A stretch of DNA of 8,764 nt from JAYEJW01 sp034716535 (GTDB taxonomy: Bacteria > Pseudomonadota > Gammaproteobacteria > Chromatiales > Chromatiaceae): contig JAYEJW010000441.1 in assembly GCA_034716535.1 (NCBI GenBank), forward strand, positions 1 to 8,764. The letters are read 5' to 3'. The notes under the pieces were generated by a model. That model saw only the letters and a program-made list of their open reading frames with translations, had not been told where the DNA came from and searched no databases. Positions 1 through 5,899 of the stretch are shown here, piece after piece. How positions within the stretch are numbered: position 1 is the first letter of the stretch; every line of letters starts with the position of its first letter. A program made the translations under genes and the position numbers.

Positions 1-1681
1 CAAAGTTGACGAGCGCGCCCACGGCGCCGAACGCGTTCGGAGAGATGCCGAGGAACCAGTCCTTCGGCATGTCACCCAGGAACGCGGTGCCGGGGATGAA
101 GAAGATGCCCTTGTGCTGGAACACGTACGCCAGCGTGACGCCGATGCCGGCGATCATGCCCCAGATGGCGCCGGCGCGGTTCACCTTCTTGTTGAAAATG
201 CCCATCATAAGCACCGGGAAGATGGAGGACGCGGCCAGGCCAAACGCGATGGCTACGGTTCCGGCGGCGAAATCCGGCGGATGCAGGCCCAAGTAGCCGG
301 CGGCACCGATGGCGCCCGCCATGGCGATTCGGCTGGCCATGAGCTCCGCCTTCTCCGAGATGCCGGGCGCGAACACGCCCTTGAGCAGGTCGTGGGAGAT
401 CGCGGAGGAAATGGCGAGCAACAGACCGGCGGCGGTGGACAGTGCCGCGGCCAAACCGCCGGCCACCACAAGCGCGATCACCCAGTTCGGCAGGTTCGCG
501 ATCTCCGGATTGGCCAGCACCATGATGTCGCGGTCGACCTTGACCATCTCGTTGCCCTTCCAGGGGACCTCGAAGCCCTCGGCCTTGGCGGCGAATGCCT
601 CGTTTTTGTCGTCGTAGTACTGGATGCGGCCGTCGTGGTTCTTGTCCTCGAACTGCAACAGGCCGGTTTTCTCCCAGTTCCTGAACCACTGGGGCCGCTC
701 GTCGTACACCAGGTTACCCGTCGGATCGCCCACCGGGCCGATCTGGATGGTGTCCATCAGGTTCAGGCGGGCCATGGCGCCGACGGCGGGGGCGGTGGTA
801 TAGAGAATGGCGATGAACAGCAGCGCCCAGCCTGCCGAGAAGCGGGCGTCCTTGACCTTGGGCACGGTGAAGAAGCGGATGATGACGTGGGGCAGACCCG
901 CGGTGCCGATCATCAGCGACAGGGTGTACACGAACATATTGAGCTTACTGCCCATGACCTGGGTCGTGTACTCCTTGAAGCCAAGCTCGGTGACCACCTG
1001 GTCCAGCTTGTCCAGCATGTAGGTGCCGGAACCGCCCGCCATCTCGCTGCCGAGGCCCACCTGCGGCACGGGATTGCCGGTGATGTTCATGGAAATGAAG
1101 ATGGCGGGAACCGTGTAGGCGAAGATCAGCACCACATACTGGGCGATCTGGGTGTAGGTGATGCCCTTCATGCCGCCGAGCACGGCATAGACGAAGACGA
1201 TGCCCATGCCGATATACAGGCCGGTGTCGTATTCGGTCTCCAGGAAGCGGGAGAACGCCACGCCGATACCCTTCATCTGCCCGATGACGTAGGTGATCGA
1301 GGCCAGGATCAGACAGATGACGGCCACGATCCGGGCTGTCCGGGAATAGTAGCGGTCCCCGATGAACTCAGGAACCGTGAACTTGCCGAATTTGCGCAGG
1401 TAGGGCGCGAGCAGCATGGCCAGAAGCACGTAGCCGCCGGTCCAGCCCATCAGGAACACAGAAGCGCCATAGCCGTTGAAGGCAATCAGCCCGGCCATGG
1501 AGATGAAGGATGCGGCGGACATCCAGTCGGCCGCGGTGGCCATACCGTTCGCGACCGGGTGGACGCCCTTGCCGGCCACGTAGAACTCGCCCGTGGTGGC
1601 GGCGCGTGCCCAGACGGCGATGCCGATGTAGACCGCGAAGGTCGCACCGACCACGAGGTAGGTTAGAGTTTGCAGATCCAC
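1..1681 (-). CDS. Sodium:solute symporter large subunit, VC_2705-type (3' end cut off by window edge)
   Basis: Inner-membrane secondary transporter of the SSS family (LeuT fold), expected to import a small organic acid such as acetate with Na+; the substrate cannot be read from the sequence. Reading the minus strand from a GTG at 1681 gives 560 uninterrupted codons, beginning VDLQTLTYLVVGATFAVYIG, with many hydrophobic helices. Family marks are DWMSAASFISMAGLI near residue 55, GTAGLPHVIIRFFTVPK in the middle, and LSTAAGLLLAISSAISHD, the SSS segment that carries the second Na+ site. A polar loop between helices holds an EF-hand-like DKNHDGRIQYYD at residues 346-357. The GTG start fits because a GGGGGA ribosome-binding site precedes it and the small subunit ends 18 bases upstream. 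The family is usually somewhat longer than 560 residues, so only a short C-terminal part should be missing. The DUF4212 neighbour supports the VC_2705 subclass over plain ActP. The reverse strand is also open but is a high-GC shadow. Confidence 0.93.
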   Translation of the reverse strand, partial: MDLQTLTYLVVGATFAVYIGIAVWARAATTGEFYVAGKGVHPVANGMATAADWMSAASFISMAGLIAFNGYGASVFLMGWTGGYVLLAMLLAPYLRKFGKFTVPEFIGDRYYSRTARIVAVICLILASITYVIGQMKGIGVAFSRFLETEYDTGLYIGMGIVFVYAVLGGMKGITYTQIAQYVVLIFAYTVPAIFISMNITGNPVPQVGLGSEMAGGSGTYMLDKLDQVVTELGFKEYTTQVMGSKLNMFVYTLSLMIGTAGLPHVIIRFFTVPKVKDARFSAGWALLFIAILYTTAPAVGAMARLNLMDTIQIGPVGDPTGNLVYDERPQWFRNWEKTGLLQFEDKNHDGRIQYYDDKNEAFAAKAEGFEVPWKGNEMVKVDRDIMVLANPEIANLPNWVIALVVAGGLAAALSTAAGLLLAISSAISHDLLKGVFAPGISEKAELMASRIAMAGAIGAAGYLGLHPPDFAAGTVAIAFGLAASSIFPVLMMGIFNKKVNRAGAIWGMIAGIGVTLAYVFQHKGIFFIPGTAFLGDMPKDWFLGISPNAFGAVGALVNF

Positions 1682-1699
1682 TGATTCTTCCCCCGTGCC

Positions 1700-1957
1700 T
1701 CAGTCTTCGTGAACGTCGTATTTCTTGTCGAGCTGATTCATGCGCAGGGCATAGACGAAGATCAGCACGAGGAAGGTGTAGATGGAGCCCTGCTGGGCAA
1801 ACCAGAAGCCAAGCTTGTACCCGCCGAGCTGTATTGCGTTGAGCGGATCGACCAGTATGATGCCGAAGCCGTAGGAGACAACGAACCAGATGACGAGCAG
1901 GATGACCAGAAGGCGCAGGTTCGCCTTCCAATAAGCGGTGCGATTCTCGGGTGTCAT
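1700..1957 (-). CDS. DUF4212 symporter small subunit
   Basis: An 85-residue membrane protein of the DUF4212 family, which is normally encoded directly before VC_2705-type sodium:solute symporters and is thought to be their small subunit. Residues about 14-36 and 57-72 form two hydrophobic helices. The stretch between them carries the typical GYKLGFWFAQQGS segment. The N terminus (TPENRTAYWKANLR) and the charged tail (QLDKKYDVHED) are probably both cytoplasmic, as expected for a two-helix protein. A GGGAG ribosome-binding site lies nine bases before the ATG. The gene is followed after 18 bases by the large subunit, so the two are almost certainly co-transcribed and probably translated in balance. 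The exact role (stability, targeting or regulation of the large subunit) is not known from sequence. Confidence 0.92.
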   Translation of the reverse strand: MTPENRTAYWKANLRLLVILLVIWFVVSYGFGIILVDPLNAIQLGGYKLGFWFAQQGSIYTFLVLIFVYALRMNQLDKKYDVHED

Positions 1958-2244
1958 AGACGGTCACTCCCTCTGTTTTTTCTCGGGGATGCTGTTTTGA
2001 TAGCTCGGGCGACAGGGTGGCGGTCGAGTGCTCCGCGACCCAGTGTTTCCCGCGGGGACCGGCAGAAAGACCTCCTCAGTTGGTTTTCCCCGCCGGTTCT
2101 GCCGGCCCGGCGGGCTACCGACCATTCTGTTGCTCCGATTGCGGGCCTGTCAACGCCTGCGGGCGATCCCGGCAATCGTCCTTCGGCTGGATTCTGGCGA
2201 TTTCCCCACCGCGTGCGCTCAGATGCGCCGCCCCTGGAGGCGAT
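1958..2244. other. Divergent intergenic control region
   Basis: Non-coding stretch between the divergent symporter operon and the thrC side. It must hold the promoter of the symporter pair, and possibly that of thrC, but no strong sigma-70 hexamer pair stands out. TATCAA on the minus strand near 1996-2001 is the best -10-like string for the symporter, with no convincing -35. For thrC, TAAACT at 2283-2288 is a weak candidate and would lie inside the leader ORF. I also saw no clear sigma-54 (-24/-12) element. Several reading frames stay open here, but none shows a recognisable protein, which is usual for DNA of this GC content. The inverted repeat at 2049-2114 is its main structural feature. 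Confidence 0.6.
2049..2114. repeat. Imperfect inverted repeat with two alternative stems
   Basis: The arm at 2049-2067 (CCCGCGGGGACCGGCAGAA) pairs with 2097-2114 (TTCTGCCGGCCCGGCGGG), apart from one mismatch and one bulged A. Its uninterrupted core is nine pairs (CCGGCAGAA/TTCTGCCGG). The right arm can instead pair with 2089-2096, an exact eight-pair stem CCCGCCGG/CCGGCGGG with a ten-base loop. The two foldings exclude each other. Neither side is followed by a T-run on either strand, so it is not an ordinary intrinsic terminator. On the minus strand the structure would sit in the leader of the symporter transcript, and its loop carries GAGGAGGTC (complement of 2069-2077), a strong Shine-Dalgarno-like string with no obvious gene behind it. 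Function unknown. Confidence 0.5.
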
Positions 2245-2352
2245 ATGCACGACAGACCTGCCGGGTACCCGAATCCATGGGGTAAACTGCTTATTTTGGT
2301 GAGTATGCCGGGCGCCGGGGCGGAATCCGCGGTCACACCGGGTCAGCTGTAG
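2245..2352 (+). CDS. Possible 35-codon leader ORF before thrC
   Basis: A short reading frame starting MHDRPAGYPNPWGKLLILVS and ending in VTPGQL. It is preceded by GGAGG four bases before the ATG, a better ribosome-binding site than that of thrC, although the spacing is short. Its TAG stop at 2350-2352 overlaps the AGGGG (2351-2355) that probably serves thrC, and the thrC ATG follows 13 bases after the stop. This arrangement is what translational coupling would look like. The peptide is not rich in Thr or Ile (one of each), so it does not resemble a classic thr attenuator peptide. I recognise no family, and the upstream frame is open, so this may be chance in GC-rich DNA. Confidence 0.28.
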   Translation: MHDRPAGYPNPWGKLLILVSMPGAGAESAVTPGQL

Positions 2353-2365
2353 GGGCATCAGGCTT

Positions 2366-3757
2366 ATGCGATACATCAGTACCCGCGGCGGGGTCGATCC
2401 CGTCGGTTTCTCCGAGGCCGTCATGATGGGCCTGGGCACCGATGGCGGCCTGCTCGTGCCGGAGAGCATCCCGCGGCTTGATGCGGTCACGCTGGCGGCC
2501 TGGTCGCACCTGCGCTTTCAGGATCTGGCATTGGAGATGATGGCGCCGTTCGTCGCCGAAGCGATTCCGCGCGAGGATCTGGTGGATCTCGTCAACCGCT
2601 CCTACGCAACCTTCTCTCACCCGGAGGTGACGCCGGTCGTGCAGGTGGGCGATCGGCACATTCTCGAGCTCTTCCACGGCCCGACCGCGGCGTTCAAGGA
2701 CATCGCATTGCAGTTCCTCGGCAACGTCTTCGAGTACCTGCTCGAGCGCGACGGCGGCCGCCTGAACATCCTGGGCGCGACCTCGGGGGACACGGGCTCG
2801 GCGGCCATCGCCGGGGTGCGGGGCAAGTCGCGCATCCAGATCTTCATCCTGCACCCTCATGGGCGGGTTTCTCCCATCCAGGAACGGCAGATGACCACGG
2901 TGCTGGACGAGAATGTGCACAATGTGGCCATCCGCGGTACCTTCGACGACGGTCAGCACATCGTCAAGGCCCTGTTCAACGATCTGGATTTCAAGGGCGA
3001 GTACCATCTCGGGGCGGTCAACTCCATCAACTGGGCGCGCATCCTGGCCCAGATGGTCTACTACTTTTATGCTTGGGGCCGGGTCTCGGGGGGTGATCTG
3101 GAGCAGCGGGTGAGCTTCTCGGTCCCCACCGGCAACTTCGGTGACGTCTTTGCCGGCTACCTGGCCAAGCGCATGGGTTTGCCGGTGGATCGGCTCATCA
3201 TCGCCACCAACCGCAACGATATCCTGACCCGCTTCGTCGATACGGGCGTCTATGAGGCGGGCGAGGTGCATCCGACCCTGAGCCCGGCCATGGACATCCA
3301 GATCGCCTCCAACTTCGAGCGCTATCTGTACTACCTGACCGGTGAGGACCCGTCGGCGGTGCGCACGCTGCTCGACCAGATGGGGCGCGCGGGCCGCATG
3401 AGCGTGAGCGCCGACCAACGCACCGCAGTGGCCCGCGACTTCGCCGCCGCCGCCTCCAGCGACGCCGAGACCCTGGATCAGATCCGCGCGACCTACGATG
3501 AGAGCGGCTACATCCTCGATCCCCACACGGCCGTCGGCGTGCGCGCCGCCCGGGGCCGGAAGGGAGCAATCTGTCTCGCCACCGCGCATCCGGCCAAGTT
3601 CAACGACGCGGTCCGCGAGGCCATCGGGATCGAGGCACCTGCGCCGGCCTCCCTGCGCGGACTGATGGACAAGGAGACGCGCTGTGTCCAGCTGGCGGCC
3701 ACCAACGAGGCCGTGCGGGAGCACATCCGCGAAACGCTGGCGGCGGTCGGGGCCTGA
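2366..3757 (+). CDS. thrC: Threonine synthase (pyridoxal-phosphate enzyme)
   Basis: Cytoplasmic enzyme that converts O-phosphohomoserine to threonine and phosphate, the last step of threonine synthesis. The 463 residues match the usual length of the proteobacterial ThrC class. The N terminus MRYISTRGGVDPVGFSEAV is the typical opening. HGPTAAFKD places the cofactor lysine at Lys111. SGDTGSAAIAG (140-150) is the phosphate-binding loop. VNSINWARILAQ, FSVPTGNFGDVFAGYLA and ATNRNDIL are further family blocks, and DPHTAVGVRAA and ATAHPAKF complete the C-terminal part. The usual HGPT(L/F)AFKD reads Ala at the variable position. An AGGGG lies ten bases before the ATG and overlaps the stop of a possible leader ORF. 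No hom gene lies beside it, unlike the hom-thrC pair common in proteobacteria; instead cimA follows after nine bases. Identification is firm. Confidence 0.97.
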   Translation: MRYISTRGGVDPVGFSEAVMMGLGTDGGLLVPESIPRLDAVTLAAWSHLRFQDLALEMMAPFVAEAIPREDLVDLVNRSYATFSHPEVTPVVQVGDRHILELFHGPTAAFKDIALQFLGNVFEYLLERDGGRLNILGATSGDTGSAAIAGVRGKSRIQIFILHPHGRVSPIQERQMTTVLDENVHNVAIRGTFDDGQHIVKALFNDLDFKGEYHLGAVNSINWARILAQMVYYFYAWGRVSGGDLEQRVSFSVPTGNFGDVFAGYLAKRMGLPVDRLIIATNRNDILTRFVDTGVYEAGEVHPTLSPAMDIQIASNFERYLYYLTGEDPSAVRTLLDQMGRAGRMSVSADQRTAVARDFAAAASSDAETLDQIRATYDESGYILDPHTAVGVRAARGRKGAICLATAHPAKFNDAVREAIGIEAPAPASLRGLMDKETRCVQLAATNEAVREHIRETLAAVGA

Positions 3758-3766
3758 AGCGCGACC

Positions 3767-5335
3767 ATGACAGCGTCGGAGGGCCAAATCAAGATCCTGG
3801 ACACCACCCTGCGAGACGGGGAGCAGACCCAGGGGGTCTCCTTCTCGCCGGAGGAGAAGACCAATATCGCCAAGGCGCTGCTGGAGCTTGTGCGTGTGGA
3901 CCGCATCGAGGTGGCTTCCGCCCGCGTCTCAGCCGGTGAGCTGGAGGCTGTCTCCAATATCATCGACTGGGCGGGGGGTGAGGGACTCGCGGAGCGGGTG
4001 GAGGTGCTGGGCTTTGTCGACCACGGCAAGAGCGTGGACTGGATCGTCGCGGCGGGTGGACGCGTCATCAACCTTCTGGCCAAGGGCAGCGAGAAACACT
4101 GCCGACTGCAGCTCGACAAGACCCTGGACGAGCACGTGCGAGACGTGCGCGAGACCATCGAGATCGCCCAAGAGAAGGGGTTGGCGGTCAACCTCTACCT
4201 CGAAGACTGGTCCAACGGATACAGGGACAACAGGGGCTATGTCTATGCCCTGGTGGAGAAGCTGACCGACGCCGGCGTCGGTCACTTCATGTTGCCGGAT
4301 ACGCTCGGAGTGATGACCCCGGAGCGGGTCTTCACCGCCATGGCGGACATGATCCGGCGCTTTCCCGGGTCTCGGTTCGACTTTCATCCCCACAACGACT
4401 ACGGGCTGGCCACGGCCAACGTGGTAGCGGCCGCCCAGGCGGGGGCGGCGGCTGTCCACTGCACCGTGAACTGCCTGGGGGAGCGGGCCGGCAATGCCTC
4501 CCTGGCTGAGGTCGCCGTCAACCTGCACGACCAGCTGGACATGAAGCTGGGGATCGACGAGACCCACCTGGCGCGGGTCAGCGAGCTGGTGGAGTACTTC
4601 TCCGGTAAGCGCATCGCCGACAACGCCCCCATCGTGGGGGAGGACGTCTTCACCCAGACCGCGGGCATCCATGCCGACGGCGACCGCAAGGGGAGTCTCT
4701 ACCACACGCGGCTGAGCCCGGAGCGCTTTGCCCGGCGCCGCAAATACGCCCTGGGCAAGTTGAGCGGCAAGGCTTCGCTGCTCAAGAATCTGGAAAGGCT
4801 CGATATCAGCTTGACGGAAGAGAACCAGCGCAAGGTGCTCAAGCGGATCGTCGAGCTGGGGGACTCCAAGAAGGTCATCACAACCGAGGATCTGCCCTTC
4901 ATCATCGCCGAGGTCCTGGAGAGCAAGGATTACAATCACGTGGAGCTGCTTGCCTGCAACGTCTCAAGCAGCCTCGGCCTGGAGTCCACTGCCAGCATCC
5001 GCATCAGGCTGCGGGAGGAGACCCACACTGCCGCGGGTAACGGCAACGGAGGCTTCGATGCCTTCAACAATGCCCTGGCCAAGGTGTTGAAGACGCAGGG
5101 CCTAGTACCGCCCGCCCTGACGGACTTCGAGGTCCGCATTCCCAAGGGCGGGCGCACCGACGCGCTCACCGAGTGCATCATCACCTGGGCCACGGACGAG
5201 GGAGAGCTCAAGACGCGCGGCGTGCACTCCAACCAGGTGTTCGCCGCCATCGGAGCAACCGTACGCATGCTGAACGTATTGGTTCACCGCTCCCTGGCGC
5301 GGACAGATCGCGCGGGGGCGGACGCCGCGGTATAG
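3767..5335 (+). CDS. cimA: (R)-citramalate synthase, LeuA/CimA family with regulatory domain
   Basis: Probably condenses acetyl-CoA with pyruvate to (R)-citramalate, the first step of the threonine-independent route to 2-oxobutyrate and isoleucine. The 522 residues form a catalytic TIM barrel (about 8-275), a linker, and a LeuA-type regulatory dimer domain (about 390-510). Visible catalytic residues are Arg16-Asp17 in LDTTLRDGEQ, Glu146 in LYLEDW, His207 and His209 in FHPHND, and His302 and Asp304 in IHADGD. Aligned from memory with Leptospira CimA, the protein matches without gaps to residue 468 and keeps Leu81, Leu104 and Tyr144, the hydrophobic pocket reported to select pyruvate. This argues against 2-isopropylmalate synthase, the name automatic pipelines often give. 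The isoleucine-site equivalents read Phe430, Leu451, Phe454, Ile458 and Thr468, so feedback is likely, but its ligand is uncertain. Start 9 bases after thrC with only a weak ribosome-binding site suggests translational coupling. Confidence 0.85.
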   Translation: MTASEGQIKILDTTLRDGEQTQGVSFSPEEKTNIAKALLELVRVDRIEVASARVSAGELEAVSNIIDWAGGEGLAERVEVLGFVDHGKSVDWIVAAGGRVINLLAKGSEKHCRLQLDKTLDEHVRDVRETIEIAQEKGLAVNLYLEDWSNGYRDNRGYVYALVEKLTDAGVGHFMLPDTLGVMTPERVFTAMADMIRRFPGSRFDFHPHNDYGLATANVVAAAQAGAAAVHCTVNCLGERAGNASLAEVAVNLHDQLDMKLGIDETHLARVSELVEYFSGKRIADNAPIVGEDVFTQTAGIHADGDRKGSLYHTRLSPERFARRRKYALGKLSGKASLLKNLERLDISLTEENQRKVLKRIVELGDSKKVITTEDLPFIIAEVLESKDYNHVELLACNVSSSLGLESTASIRIRLREETHTAAGNGNGGFDAFNNALAKVLKTQGLVPPALTDFEVRIPKGGRTDALTECIITWATDEGELKTRGVHSNQVFAAIGATVRMLNVLVHRSLARTDRAGADAAV

Positions 5336-5424
5336 TCAGGGAGCGGAATAAAGAGCATCGGGGTAGGGTCGTCTGCAATTTCGAGCCTGCCCATTGTCAA
5401 TAATCCCGATCCAAGGCCGTCACC

Positions 5425-5808
5425 ATGAATCCGGAAAAGGTCGTCTTCGGCTTCTTTATCGTCCTCGCGCTCACCCTGAATTTCGGCTTCTTCGTCGGCG
5501 AGCTCGACAACCCGGACCACCACAACGAGTGGGAGCTGTTCGCCGTCGTGGTGGTGAACCTCGTTGCCACCGTGCTCAAGTTCGGCGACCGCACCCAAAT
5601 GGGGGCGGTACTGCTGGCCACGAGCTTGGTCGCCATGTTGCAGCTCATCGCCGCGATGCTGGTGTGGGGCGTGTCGGTCCACATCACGCAGATCGGCCTG
5701 ACCCCCGCCGTCACTGCGAGCATCGTCTCACTGGCCGGCGGAGCCATGATCGCCAACGTGGTCTCCGTGGTGCTTCTGGTGATCGAGACGGTGATGCTGA
5801 GAAGATAG
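5425..5808 (+). CDS. Small four-helix membrane protein, DUF6394-like
   Basis: A 127-residue integral membrane protein of unknown function. I place it in the DUF6394 family from memory of its sequence pattern. Four hydrophobic segments are visible at about 5-26, 37-52, 60-83 and 98-124, with very short ends, so nearly the whole protein lies in the membrane. The loop after helix 1 is polar and acidic (GELDNPDHHNEWELF) and contains two adjacent histidines. The loop after helix 2 reads LKFGDRTQMG. The protein ends in ETVMLRR right after the last helix. AAGG eight bases before the ATG is a reasonable ribosome-binding site. It sits 89 bases after cimA and 91 bases before a potassium channel gene on the same strand, which suggests a role as channel partner or accessory subunit; that link is inference only. 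Confidence 0.85.
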   Translation: MNPEKVVFGFFIVLALTLNFGFFVGELDNPDHHNEWELFAVVVVNLVATVLKFGDRTQMGAVLLATSLVAMLQLIAAMLVWGVSVHITQIGLTPAVTASIVSLAGGAMIANVVSVVLLVIETVMLRR

Positions 5809-5896
5809 CTGTCGGCGCTCGGCCTTCAGCTGTCGGCAGACTGTCGGAGGGCTGGCACGGGAGCGCTGAGAGCTGATCGCCACAAGCTGACCGCTC
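5805..5896 (+). repeat. Degenerate 7-base tandem repeat between the DUF6394-like and channel genes
   Basis: Two blocks with a strict seven-base step. Block 1 (5805-5839) reads ATAGCTG, TCGGCGC, TCGGCCT, TCAGCTG, TCGGCAG. Block 2 (5862-5896) reads AGCGCTG, AGAGCTG, ATCGCCA, CAAGCTG, ACCGCTC. In all ten units GC occupies positions 4-5. Seen another way, AGCTGNNCGC-like decamers recur at 5807, 5828, 5871 and 5885. The array begins within the last codons of the upstream gene and stops three bases before the channel ATG, so it fills the leader of the channel gene. The middle (5840-5861) is more diverged, with another CTGTCGG at 5841-5847. Origin (slippage array or dispersed intergenic element) and function are unknown. 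Confidence 0.6.
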
Positions 5897-5899
5897 ACG

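Noticed and set aside
113..1666. Long plus-strand open frame (517 codons) opposite the symporter gene
   Set aside because: The minus strand encodes a clear SSS symporter over the same span. The plus-strand product is His/Gly/Ala-rich low-complexity protein with no family, a typical high-GC antisense shadow.
2089..2114. Eight-pair GC hairpin as an intrinsic terminator
   Set aside because: No run of T follows the stem on either strand, and neither neighbouring operon ends here; the genes diverge from this region.
2017..2352. 111-codon plus-strand frame in the divergent region
   Set aside because: Its N-terminal two thirds has no ribosome-binding site and reads as random GC-rich translation. 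Only the last 35 codons, with their own GGAGG, were kept as a low-confidence leader ORF.
2333..3787. Minus-strand open frame (484 codons) opposite thrC
   Set aside because: thrC is unambiguous on the plus strand. The antisense product is rich in Arg, Gly, His and Val without recognisable motifs.
3929..4939. Minus-strand open frame opposite cimA
   Set aside because: Shadow of the strongly conserved cimA reading; no ribosome-binding site or family match.
3767..5335. Naming the LeuA-family gene leuA (2-isopropylmalate synthase)
   Set aside because: The substrate-pocket residues match citramalate synthase at identical positions, and no leuBCD gene lies nearby.
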